Below are positions 9,436-18,800 of a stretch of DNA of 64,000 nucleotides, piece after piece; position 1 is the stretch's first letter, and each line of letters opens with the position of its first letter. The position numbers and the translations under genes were made by a program. Below the pieces are notes generated by a model. It had not been told where the DNA came from. It worked only from the letters and a program-made list of their open reading frames with translations, and made no database searches. Source of the DNA: an uncultured Chitinophagaceae bacterium (lineage in GTDB: Bacteria > Bacteroidota > Bacteroidia > Chitinophagales > Chitinophagaceae); NCBI GenBank assembly GCA_937907395.1, contig CALCII010000010.1:62001-126000 (forward strand). The letters run 5' to 3'.

Positions 9436-10083
9436 ATGGAAAAATACACTTTCGCAAACAGGATTTATCGTTCATTTGTGAAAAGGTTGATTGATGTTGT
9501 TGCCAGTTTTACTTTGCTGGTACTGTTTAGTCCGGTTATGCTGGTTATCATTATCCTTCAATTACTTTTTCATAAAGGGAGCGTTTTTTTTCGCCAGGTA
9601 CGCCCCGGATATAAGGGTGGTTTATTTTCTATTCTGAAATTCAAAACCATGTCGGATAGTAAAGACGAGAACGGACAATTACTTCCGGATGTGAAACGAT
9701 TAACTGCATGGGGTTCTTTTCTTAGAAAATCCTCACTGGATGAATTACCCCAGTTGATTAATATTTTGAAAGGCGATATGAGCCTTGTTGGACCACGTCC
9801 TTTATTAACTGATTATTTAGCGCTTTACAACGAGCGGCAGAAACGGAGGCACCATGTTCGTCCGGGTGTCACCGGTTGGGCACAGGTGAATGGGAGAAAT
9901 GCGATTTCCTGGGATCAGAAATTTGAACTGGATGTATGGTATGTGGATCACGTGAGTTTCTGGCTGGATGTAAAAATTTTGTTCCGTACTTTGAAGAAAG
10001 TTTTGTGGGCCGAAGAAGTGAATCACACAGGGCATGCAACCATGCCTGTTTTTAAAGGAAATAACGAAGCAGAAAATGAGTAA
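9436..10083 (+). CDS. Initiating phosphosugar transferase, PglC/WcaJ C-terminal type
   Basis: This 215-residue membrane-associated enzyme has one hydrophobic segment (about residues 18-42) and the bacterial sugar transferase domain: KRLIDVVAS, FRQVRPGYKGG, FKTM, the SLDELPQLINIL motif with the catalytic Asp-Glu pair, and SLVGPRPLL. Family members transfer a sugar-1-phosphate from a UDP-sugar to undecaprenyl phosphate, starting assembly of a lipid-linked glycan. The short form without the large N-terminal membrane domain matches PglC, which uses UDP-diNAc-bacillosamine. The neighbouring PglD-, PglE- and PglF-like genes make that substrate likely here, although sequence alone cannot fix the specificity. 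Its 3' end overlaps the next start codon by 8 bp, indicating co-translation. Confidence 0.9.
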   Translation: MEKYTFANRIYRSFVKRLIDVVASFTLLVLFSPVMLVIIILQLLFHKGSVFFRQVRPGYKGGLFSILKFKTMSDSKDENGQLLPDVKRLTAWGSFLRKSSLDELPQLINILKGDMSLVGPRPLLTDYLALYNERQKRRHHVRPGVTGWAQVNGRNAISWDQKFELDVWYVDHVSFWLDVKILFRTLKKVLWAEEVNHTGHATMPVFKGNNEAENE

Positions 10084-10702
10084 GCAGGAAACATATTATT
10101 TATACGGTGCCGGAGGACATTCCATGGTGATTGCAGAACTGCTTGAAGTGTCGGGTATGCAGATCACGGGTTTTTATGATGAAATGACTTATAAAAATGA
10201 AGTCTTTGGATACCCGGTACTCAAATCAGCCAAAGAGCTGAATACCCATAATGATGTGCGCTGGATCATTTGTGTTGGAAACAATAAGGCAAGAAAAGCA
10301 ATAACAGAAAAACAGGCATTTTTATATGGTAGAGCAATTCATCCAACAGCACAAATATCGAAACGGTCAAGTATAGGCGAAGGTACTGTAATAATGGCTG
10401 GCGTTGTTGTAAACAGCAGTGCGGCAATTGGGAAACATGTTATTTTAAATACCAATGCTTCCATTGATCATGAATGTATTTTAGAAGACTATGTACATGT
10501 TTCGCCGGGAGCATCGTTGGCCGGCAATGTGGTCGTGGGCGAAGGAACACATATCGGCACGGGTGCTTCTGTGATACCCGGTGTCAAGATTGGCAAATGG
10601 TGTACCATTGGTGCCGGTGCTGCCATTATTAAAGATGTGCCGGATTTTGCTACTGTTGTAGGGGTGCCTGGTAGGGTGATTAAGTTGGGAAGTGCGTTGT
10701 AA
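10076..10702 (+). CDS. PglD/NeuD-type sugar O/N-acetyltransferase
   Basis: This 208-residue protein opens with a YLYGAGGHSMVIAELL glycine-rich fold typical of the PglD/NeuD N-terminal domain, followed by a left-handed beta-helix of hexapeptide repeats (about residues 90-195: TAQISKRSSIGEGTVIMAG and similar rungs) that binds acetyl-CoA. The region around TNASIDHECILEDYVHVSPG contains the conserved His expected for catalysis. PglD acetylates UDP-4-amino-4,6-dideoxy-GlcNAc to UDP-diNAc-bacillosamine. The start at 10076 (MSKQETYYLYGAGG) is preferred because upstream residues lie in the preceding gene and precede the conserved fold; it gives an 8-bp overlap with that gene. Confidence 0.87.
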   Translation: MSKQETYYLYGAGGHSMVIAELLEVSGMQITGFYDEMTYKNEVFGYPVLKSAKELNTHNDVRWIICVGNNKARKAITEKQAFLYGRAIHPTAQISKRSSIGEGTVIMAGVVVNSSAAIGKHVILNTNASIDHECILEDYVHVSPGASLAGNVVVGEGTHIGTGASVIPGVKIGKWCTIGAGAAIIKDVPDFATVVGVPGRVIKLGSAL

Positions 10703-10795
10703 GAAGTTATAAGTTTTAAGTGAATACAGAAGATAGAAGTAAGAAGATAGGAGATAGGAGATAGAATTCAAAGTGTTGAATAAAGACGAATAAAC

Positions 10796-11944
10796 ATGAG
10801 TAAACAAAAAAAACGAATCTGGTTATCGCCGCCGCATATGGGTGGAAAAGAGCAGGAGTTTGTAAAAGAGGCATTTGAAACCAACTGGATTGCTCCTCTT
10901 GGCCCAAATGTAAATGGCTTCGAGGAACAGTTAAAACAATATACAGGTGTGGAAGCAGCTGCGGCACTAAATTCAGGAACGGGAGCTCTTCATCTGGCGT
11001 TGATTACATTGGGCATACAACAGGGAGACATTGTTCTTTGTCAGAGTCTCACCTTTGCAGCTTCAGCTTTCCCGATCATTTATGAAAAGGCGATACCTGT
11101 TTTTATTGATAGCGAACCGGACACCTGGAATATGGATCCGGTTTTATTGAGGGAAGCTCTGGAATCATACAAAAGCAAAGGAAAAAAAATAGCAGCAATA
11201 GTAGTGGTGCATTTGTATGGAATGCCGGCAAAAATGGATGAAATTATGCAATTGGCTTCTCAGTTTGAAGTGCCGGTAATTGAAGATGCAGCAGAAGCAT
11301 TGGGTTCTACTTACAAGGGTAGAGCATGTGGCGGAATCGGAACAATGGGAATACTAAGTTTCAATGGAAACAAAATTATTACTACCAGCGGAGGCGGTGC
11401 ACTTTTAAGTAATCATGTCCAGTTGGTTGAACATGCCCGTTTTCTTTCCACGCAGGCAAAAGATCCGTTTCCGCATTATGAACATTCGCAGATAGGTTAT
11501 AACTACAGGATGAGTAATATAACAGCAGGTATTGGAAGGGGACAAATGTTGGTGCTGGATGAACGGGTTGAAAAAAGAAGAGCCATTCATGAACGATACA
11601 TACAAGAACTAAGCAATTTGCCCGGAGTTACTTTTTTGCCAGAACCAACAGGGGCGTTTTCAAACAGATGGCTTACAACCATTTTAATTGATCCGGCTGT
11701 TTCCAGAGGTGTTACCGGTGAAATGATACGGCTTCGGTTAGACGAAGAAAATATTGAATCACGCCCTTTATGGAAGCCCATGCATTTACAACCTGTTTTT
11801 AAAGGTGCGGCATCATTTGTAAATGGTATTTCCGAATTGTTATTTGCTCAAGGCCTTTGTTTGCCCAGCGGATCTTCTCTGACAGAAGAAGAACAGCAGC
11901 ATATTTGTTCACTTATTAAGCTTTGCTGGAATGAAGGAAAATAA
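10796..11944 (+). CDS. DegT/DnrJ/EryC1/StrS aminotransferase, PglE-like
   Basis: This 382-residue PLP-dependent sugar aminotransferase has the LNSGTGALHLAL phosphate-binding segment (about residues 58-70), an EDAAEALGS motif whose Asp contacts the PLP ring, and SFNGNKIITTSGGG with Lys193 as the likely Schiff-base lysine. It is full length for the family. PglE, the best contextual match, aminates the 4-keto sugar made by the PglF dehydratase, using glutamate as donor. The gene overlaps the downstream dehydratase gene by 14 bp. The 93-bp gap before it is A/G-rich (repeated GAAGATAGGAGATAG-like units) and holds no gene. Confidence 0.9.
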   Translation: MSKQKKRIWLSPPHMGGKEQEFVKEAFETNWIAPLGPNVNGFEEQLKQYTGVEAAAALNSGTGALHLALITLGIQQGDIVLCQSLTFAASAFPIIYEKAIPVFIDSEPDTWNMDPVLLREALESYKSKGKKIAAIVVVHLYGMPAKMDEIMQLASQFEVPVIEDAAEALGSTYKGRACGGIGTMGILSFNGNKIITTSGGGALLSNHVQLVEHARFLSTQAKDPFPHYEHSQIGYNYRMSNITAGIGRGQMLVLDERVEKRRAIHERYIQELSNLPGVTFLPEPTGAFSNRWLTTILIDPAVSRGVTGEMIRLRLDEENIESRPLWKPMHLQPVFKGAASFVNGISELLFAQGLCLPSGSSLTEEEQQHICSLIKLCWNEGK

Positions 11945-13811
11945 ACCTTTAAAACTGACTCCTGCCCGGATTGTTCTTATTGGCGACCTGGTACTCATAG
12001 GTGTTGGGTTGTTATCGGGAATTTTATTGAATTACCGGATCTTATCCATTGCAGAAATACCTTTAAAAACAACTCTCATCCGCACATCCATACATGTGCT
12101 GTGTGCAGTTGTATTATGGTTTGTTTTCAGGATACAGAAACGTGTGATCCGCCACTTTCATGTTCGTGATTATGCACAATTGATTTTTGTACTTGGCTTG
12201 TTGCATATTATCAGCGGGGCTTTTGATATTGTCCTTGAAAAGAAACACCACTTCTCAATTACGGTGTGGGCAATGAGTTATTTTATAACTGTATTTTATG
12301 TGCTCACCAGCAGAATCATGGTTAGTTATTTGTTTGAATATTACAAGAAGACACAACAAAAAAACCAGGATAAACGTTTGCTCATTTTTGGAGCTGCAGC
12401 ATTAGGACTGAGCCTTAAAAAATCCATCTCCAATCACTCAGAATCTGAGTTCAGGATCATGGGTTTTATAGATGATGATCCCAATAAAGTTGGAAAGATC
12501 ATAGAGGGGTATGAAGTGTACAGTGCTTCTCATGATATAAGAAAAACAATTGTGAGATTGGGGATTACTGATATTATCATCGCTACAAAAACACTGGATC
12601 CTGTAAGGAAATCCAAATTCTTAAATGATACAATCATTTTTAATATCCGTATTAAAGAGCTTCCTTCACTCCAAACATGGTTCGATTCGCATTTTAACCT
12701 TAATACCATTCAGCAGATTGATATTCATGATTTATTAAACAGGGAAGCGATCGATTTACAAAATCATGATGTAATGGTGCGGTTGCGTGATAAAGTAATC
12801 CTGGTTACAGGAGCAGCCGGTTCCATAGGAAGTGAACTTGTGCGCAGGTTGTATGAACATAAAGCCTGCACAATTATTTGCCTTGATATTGGCGAAACAC
12901 CTTTATTTGAATTGGAACAAAGTTTTGCAAGAGCGAAGCACAAAGACCGGATGCAATATGTGTTGGCAGATGTGCGAAATGAAAAAGCGGTTGAAGCTGT
13001 TTTTGAAAAATATAATCCGCACTTTGTATTTCATGCGGCAGCCTATAAACATGTTCCTATTATTGAAAAATATCCCAAAGAAGGATTGCATACAAACGTA
13101 ATCGGCACATGGATTGTTTCGCATCTGGCTGCAAAGTACCAGGCAGAAAAGTTTGTTCTGGTATCAACAGATAAAGCCATCAACCCAACCAGTGTAATGG
13201 GCGCTAGTAAACGGATTGCTGAGATGGTGGTTCAATCACTGCAGGGACAGGAAAATAAAACGGAGTTTATTGTAACCCGGTTTGGAAATGTATTGGGCTC
13301 CAATGGATCTGTTGTTCCGTTGTTTAAGAAACAAATTGAAAAAGGCGGCCCGGTAACCATTACCCATCCCGATATGAAGCGGTATTTCATGACCATTCCT
13401 GAAGCATCCCAACTGGTGGTGGAAGCCGGGTTGATGGGAAAGGGTGGGGAAGTGTTCATTTTTGATATGGGTGAGCCCGTTAAAATTTATGACCTGGCTA
13501 TGAATATGATCCGTTTGGCCGGGATGGTGCCTGGGGTGGATATACCCATCGAATTTACAGGTATGAGGCCGGGCGAAAAGCTGTATGAAGACCTTTTTGC
13601 CGACCAGGAGCAGGTGGAAAAAACCCATCACAAAAAGATACGGATCGGGAAAGTAAAGAAATACAGTTACGAAGAAATGAAATTGTATATGGAAGAAATG
13701 TACCGGTTTCAGCAGTCCACTGAAGGCATTGATGTACAAAAAACCATACGGAAAATTGTCCCGGAATACCAGCCCATGCAGGCTGTGGAAGAAATTTCAT
13801 CTTCACAATAA
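11931..13811 (+). CDS. Membrane-bound UDP-HexNAc 4,6-dehydratase, PglF/CapD family
   Basis: This 626-residue protein has about four N-terminal transmembrane helices (residues ~12-130), a first Rossmann-like domain with LLIFGAAALGLSL (residues ~145), and a C-terminal extended SDR domain with the VTGAAGSIGSELVRRL NAD-binding motif (residues ~290), DVRNE, AAAYKHVP and STDKAINPTSVMGASKR. In this family the usual Tyr of the SDR catalytic triad is replaced, consistent with the MGASK stretch seen here. The expected reaction is UDP-GlcNAc to UDP-4-keto-6-deoxy-GlcNAc, the first bacillosamine step; related enzymes make other 6-deoxy sugars. Its 14-bp overlap with the aminotransferase gene supports a shared pathway. 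Confidence 0.9.
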   Translation: MKENKPLKLTPARIVLIGDLVLIGVGLLSGILLNYRILSIAEIPLKTTLIRTSIHVLCAVVLWFVFRIQKRVIRHFHVRDYAQLIFVLGLLHIISGAFDIVLEKKHHFSITVWAMSYFITVFYVLTSRIMVSYLFEYYKKTQQKNQDKRLLIFGAAALGLSLKKSISNHSESEFRIMGFIDDDPNKVGKIIEGYEVYSASHDIRKTIVRLGITDIIIATKTLDPVRKSKFLNDTIIFNIRIKELPSLQTWFDSHFNLNTIQQIDIHDLLNREAIDLQNHDVMVRLRDKVILVTGAAGSIGSELVRRLYEHKACTIICLDIGETPLFELEQSFARAKHKDRMQYVLADVRNEKAVEAVFEKYNPHFVFHAAAYKHVPIIEKYPKEGLHTNVIGTWIVSHLAAKYQAEKFVLVSTDKAINPTSVMGASKRIAEMVVQSLQGQENKTEFIVTRFGNVLGSNGSVVPLFKKQIEKGGPVTITHPDMKRYFMTIPEASQLVVEAGLMGKGGEVFIFDMGEPVKIYDLAMNMIRLAGMVPGVDIPIEFTGMRPGEKLYEDLFADQEQVEKTHHKKIRIGKVKKYSYEEMKLYMEEMYRFQQSTEGIDVQKTIRKIVPEYQPMQAVEEISSSQ

Positions 13812-13841
13812 GCAAAAATCAATTATTTTCGAAACCAGATT

Positions 13842-14885
13842 ATGACCAGACTATTATTGTTTATTGTTTTGGTGGTGTTTGGAATAACCTCCCGGGCCCA
13901 GAATCCCAGGTTATCCATGTTTGATGCATCACCTTTACATCTCAACCCTGCTTATGCAGGTAAATTTGACGGAAAGTTCAGAGCACTAGCGCATGTGAGT
14001 TCTCAAAGTGCAGATTCTGCTAAAAACTCGCATGCCACCATCGCATTTGATTACAATTCCAAATGGGATGTGAACAAACCTGCCCCACGTAAATATCTTG
14101 GATTTGGTTTCCAGCATTACCGCTATGGTGATATGGGAAATTCTCCTATCTCTGCGAGTTTTACTTCTTTATCGGGAGCATATCACACTTTGCTAGATAA
14201 GAGAGGCCGACACTATTTTGGTGCAGGTGCCCAGGCTATTTTTGCCAGTGGTAAACTGGATCGTTCCAAACCATATGTTTACGAAAAAGAGATCTCAGGT
14301 GGTGGTTTCAGGTTTCGTGAAAGTGACAGTGATACACCGTTTGCCTCTCATAGCTATGTGGATTTTGCTGTGGGTGTATATTATGGATATAAAACCCCCC
14401 AATTCCGTTTTGAAGCCGGACTTTCCATGTATCACCTGTTTTATCCCAAAAACGATATTTTTCAGCTGGATCCGGATCAACCCAGTTTACGGCACAGAGG
14501 GGTTTTCAGTATGAAATTTGATTTTAACCTGAATGATACCCGTAATATCGCTTTCAAAAGTGTTTATTGGGCAGATGGATTGTATTGGTTAAGCAGACAA
14601 TTTGATAGCGACAACCTCATCGCTTTCTGGAATGGAATTGAGTTAACCCGCAATTATAATATTGATAAAAAATATTATTTCAATTACGGATTGTTTACAA
14701 GGAATTTCAGAACTGTAATGCCCCAGGTTTCCATATTTTACAACAGAAGTTATAACCTGAGGTTGAGTTATGAAACCCCCATCAACAGTACCAAATTCAG
14801 CGCCTACAATGCAAAAAGGGCAGAGCTGGCTCTGATCATGATTCTCGATATGAGAGGTAAGTTGTTGCCTTATATTGAAGATTAA
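13842..14885 (+). CDS. PorP/SprF family T9SS outer-membrane protein
   Basis: This 347-residue protein has a signal peptide ending in TSRAQ and a typical PorP/SprF opening (FDASPLHLNPAYAG), followed by amphipathic strands of an outer-membrane beta-barrel. SprF-type proteins help specific large T9SS substrates, such as the gliding adhesin SprB in Flavobacterium, cross or attach at the outer membrane and are usually encoded beside their substrate. Here the nearest substrates are the giant proteins at 15847 and 21332. These carry type A-like sorting domains, so the partnership is inferred from position only. The gene is closed by a strong terminator. Confidence 0.88.
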   Translation: MTRLLLFIVLVVFGITSRAQNPRLSMFDASPLHLNPAYAGKFDGKFRALAHVSSQSADSAKNSHATIAFDYNSKWDVNKPAPRKYLGFGFQHYRYGDMGNSPISASFTSLSGAYHTLLDKRGRHYFGAGAQAIFASGKLDRSKPYVYEKEISGGGFRFRESDSDTPFASHSYVDFAVGVYYGYKTPQFRFEAGLSMYHLFYPKNDIFQLDPDQPSLRHRGVFSMKFDFNLNDTRNIAFKSVYWADGLYWLSRQFDSDNLIAFWNGIELTRNYNIDKKYYFNYGLFTRNFRTVMPQVSIFYNRSYNLRLSYETPINSTKFSAYNAKRAELALIMILDMRGKLLPYIED

Positions 14886-14906
14886 TTTATTTGAAAATAG
14901 TTACAG

Positions 14907-14936
14907 GCTCCGGTCATTTGGCCGGAGCTTTTTTTT
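14907..14936 (+). terminator. Intrinsic terminator after the PorP/SprF gene
   Basis: A perfect GCTCCGG / CCGGAGC stem with an 8-base loop is followed by eight T residues, 22 bases after the stop codon. Confidence 0.9.
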
Positions 14937-15028
14937 GCCTTTTCGCTTCAAAAAACGCAGTAAAGTGTAAGATTCCTGAAAAAACTTTACATTTATGCCC
15001 CAACAATTGATTATTAACCAATAATTCC

Positions 15029-15550
15029 ATGTATCAGCAAGAAACTCCCTATTGGTATGCGGTATACACCCGCCCCAATATGGAAAAAAAGATAGCAGAA
15101 ACATTGGCCTACAAAGGTCTGGTTGTTTACTGTCCGCTGCAGAAAGTGGTTCGCCAATGGAGCGACAGGCGAAAAGTATTGGAAATTCCCGCTTTTAAAG
15201 GTTATGTTTTTGTTCAGATACATGACGCACTGCGTTGGCAGGTATTGGCTGCCCCGGGAGTACTCAATTTTGTTTGCCACAACGGTAAACCGGCCAGGAT
15301 TCCCGTAAAGGAAATTGATACGATGCGTTTGTTTTTTGAGGGATTGCAAAACCGCATTTTCGATGAAACGGATATCCGGGTACATGATGTGGCCAGAGTA
15401 TACAGTGGAGCATTTATGGGATTGGAAGGAGAAGTGGTGGATGTGCAGCACAGGTACGCTGTGCTTAGTATTCCCACTTTGGGTTTGAGTATGCAGGTGA
15501 AAGTGGCAAGGGAAAATGTGGAAGTGGTCAAACGTAAAACAGGCAGTTGA
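15029..15550 (+). CDS. UpxY-type NusG-paralogue transcription antiterminator
   Basis: This 173-residue protein has an N-terminal NGN domain beginning WYAVYTRPNMEKKIAE and a FKGYVFVQI strand, then a C-terminal KOW-like domain near residues 118-170 (ARVYSGAFMGLEGEVVDVQ). It matches the UpxY/RfaH-like NusG paralogues of Bacteroidota, which ride on RNA polymerase and allow readthrough of long surface-polysaccharide operons. UpxY genes usually open the operon they regulate. This one instead sits after the glycan cluster and before the adhesin genes, separated from each by terminators. Its target may therefore be the long adhesin transcripts or a distant locus (inference). Confidence 0.85.
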   Translation: MYQQETPYWYAVYTRPNMEKKIAETLAYKGLVVYCPLQKVVRQWSDRRKVLEIPAFKGYVFVQIHDALRWQVLAAPGVLNFVCHNGKPARIPVKEIDTMRLFFEGLQNRIFDETDIRVHDVARVYSGAFMGLEGEVVDVQHRYAVLSIPTLGLSMQVKVARENVEVVKRKTGS

Positions 15551-15570
15551 GAAATCAGTTCACAGATAAT

Positions 15571-15591
15571 AAGCCCTTGCGGGCTTTTTTT
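15571..15591 (+). terminator. Intrinsic terminator after the UpxY-type gene
   Basis: An AGCCC / GGGCT stem with a 4-base loop is followed by seven T residues, 21 bases after the stop. The rest of the gap up to 15846 is AT-rich and holds no convincing gene; it is presumably the promoter region of the next gene. Confidence 0.8.
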
Positions 15592-15846
15592 GTTTACCGG
15601 AGGAAAAGGAGACTCCCGGATCTTCATAAACAAATAGTTGTTTGTCAAAAAAATACATCAAAACTTAATTTTTTTTTAATAATTAATTTACATTTATGCT
15701 GTCTTTCGGCAACGAAACAGATTTTTATTGCCCTAATTGACGCTAAGCTGCCTTTTCCTCTACCTGTTTAAAGCACCGATACTTCCAGTATATCTACGAA
15801 AACGTTTGCATAAAAAAATAATAATCGATTAGTAAACTGTATTGCC

Positions 15847-18800
15847 ATGGGTAATTCTACACTTGTATTTCGTAAGCTGTTTCAAAAGCAATTCTTTCCA
15901 GTAAAGAAAAATGTTCTTTCATTAATCAGCACTTCTGTTCTGACGTTGATACTTAGTATCACATCATTCTCTTCTGCATTGGCCAACGGTGCTGCTGATG
16001 GCGACATCGGTATTGTGATACAAGTCAATGGGGGGGCAAAAACTTTTTATAAAGTATACAGCAACTGGAGTTATGGTGCCTGTTCGGGCTATAACTCAGG
16101 AACTGCAAGTAGTTTTTCCGGAGTGAATCTCGGTAACGTGAACTCCTTGGTGCTGAACGGCATGTTTATCACAGGTTGGACAGATAATTCTGATTTCGTA
16201 ACCGGTAGAATTGAATACCGTATTTACCAGGGGACAGATCCCGGCACCGGCACACAAACATTTGATGTGGGTGGTTATGGCAGTAGCTGCGGACCTGCTT
16301 CTAATGTAGTTTGTTCTTCTGGCAATAACCGTTTTGTTGGAATGGATAATCAATCTGTTAACCTAATTACTGGTTTGGCTCCCGGTACATATACTATCAA
16401 GATCATTCCCTATGGTCAAATGCGTTATAACTGTGGTTCCTTTAATCAGGTAAACCGTACGGCTATCACTGCAACGTTTACGGTGAATCCTACAGTTACT
16501 TTCAATGCAAATGGCGGCACCGGTTCTATGTCTAATCAGCAGGTTACCTACAATACAGCCACACAGTTAACTGCAAATGCTTTTACCCGGTCTGGTTTTA
16601 CCTTCAACAGCTGGAACACCGTTGCAGGTGGTGGCGGCACCAGTTATGCAAACCAGGCAAACGTAACTCTTACAGCAAATACAACATTATATGCACAATG
16701 GACTGCAGTTCCAACTCCAACTATCACAACAAGTGGAACGCTGTCCAATTTTGGAAGTGTATGTACCAGCACAAACTCTTCGGAACAAACTTTTACCGTT
16801 TCTGCTGATAATCTTACAGCCAATGTAACAGTTACAGCACCTACAGGATTCCAGGTGTCTACAACAAGCGGATCAGGATTTGGAAGTTCCGTATCCTTAA
16901 CAAGAACCGGTGGCGATCTGGTAGGTGAACCTGTTACCGTTTATGTTCGTTTCTCTCCGACAGGCACAGGCGCTGCTAGCAATAATATTACTTGTGCCAG
17001 TACAGGTGCCACCACTCAGAATGTGGCTGTGGCCGGAACGGGTATTGCAACACCAAATCCACCAGGTACAATTACCGGAAACAATAATCCTTGCGCTGCG
17101 GCTACAGGGCTCACATACAGTATTGTTGCCGTAAGTGGTGCTTCCAGTTATACATGGACTGTTCCAACAGGTTGGAGTATTACAGCCGGACAAGGTTCAA
17201 ACAGTATTACAGTAACTGCTGGTGCTTTTGGCCAAAACGGAAATGTTACTGTTACAGCATCTAATACCTGCGGAACAAGTTCTGCAGCTACATTGGCCGT
17301 AACTGTTAATGCAGCTCCTGCAACACCCGGAGGTATTTCCGGCAGTACAACCGTTTGTCCTACTTCTGCCAATACATACAGCATTACAGCTGTTTCCGGA
17401 GCAACCAGTTATACATGGAGCTTGCCTTCAGGTTGGACCGGAACCAGTACAACAAATTCAATTAGTGCCACTTCCGGAGTAACTGGAGGAACTGTTTCAG
17501 TTACTGCAAACAATACTTGTGGCAGCAGTTCTGCACAAACCCTGTCGGTTACCGTTAGTTCAAGTGTTGGTGGTACAGCTACCCCGGGAAGCGCCAGTGT
17601 GTGCCTGGGCGGTACAACGAGCATCACACTCACCGGAAACACAGGTACGATTCAGTGGCAGCGTTCCACAGATAATACTGTATGGAGGAATATTACCGGT
17701 GCCACATCAGCTACTTATAATACAGCTCCTCAGAATGTCACAACCTATTATCGTGCTGTTGTAACCAGTGGTTCTTGTGCATCAGCCAATTCAAGTACAG
17801 CTACTGTAACTATCAGCGATGTGAACAGCAGTACTGCTGGTGCAGCTACTTACAATAGCGGTTGGAGTAATACACAGAATGATGCTACCACTGGCTTTGG
17901 TGCGTGGGCTCTCAGCACAACTTCAGGTTCTGCCGGATTCTTTACCGGTGCAACAACTGACAATGATGCCGGTACGCCCAGCTTGCCCAATAGTAATACC
18001 AGTGGCAGAGGTTGGGGTATGTTCGCTAATTCAAGTGCAACTGCCAGTGCTGTAAGAACTGTAAGCGGTACTCTTTCAGTTGGCCAATCGATCAGTTTTT
18101 CAATTGATAACGGTTCTGTTCAAACTGGTGGTACCATTGGTATGGGATTACAAAATGCAAGTGGTAACAACCTGGCAGAAATATACTTTGTGGGTGGAGA
18201 TGCTGCTTACAAATTAAACGATGGTACAGGAATCACCGTTACCTCTATCAATTTCTCTCGTGGGGGTCTGGAAGTAACTTATACCCGAACAGCGGCAACT
18301 ACGTATACGATTAAAATTGTACGCAAAGAGGACGGAGCTACTGCCACTTATACCGGCAGATCTTTCCTGAATCCAGCTGGTGGACAGGTACCTGCGCAAA
18401 TCCGTTTCTTCAACTTTAATGCAGGAAGTGGCACAGACTATAATCTTTATGTAAACAGTCTGTCTATCACCAATCCTGTTATAACAACACAGCCATCAAC
18501 AGGTACACAAACACTCAATCTTGGAGCAAATGGTACTGCATTGTCTGTTGTAGCTTCAGGTAGTGGATTGTCTTACCAATGGTATCGCAATACAACCAAT
18601 TCAAATAGTGGTGGTACAGCGGTTGGCACCAACTCTGCTTCTCATACACCAAATGAAACCACAGCAGGTACTTATTACTATTATGTAACGGTAACGGGTA
18701 GTTGTGCTTCTGCAATCAGCAATCCATCTGGCGCTATTACAGTAAATAATACAAACGTATGGATTGGCGGTTTTAGTGGTAATGACTGGAATTTTGGTCA

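Noticed and set aside
15547..15771. 74-codon open frame after the UpxY-type gene
   Set aside because: It spans the terminator and an AT-rich promoter region and shows no protein-like composition.
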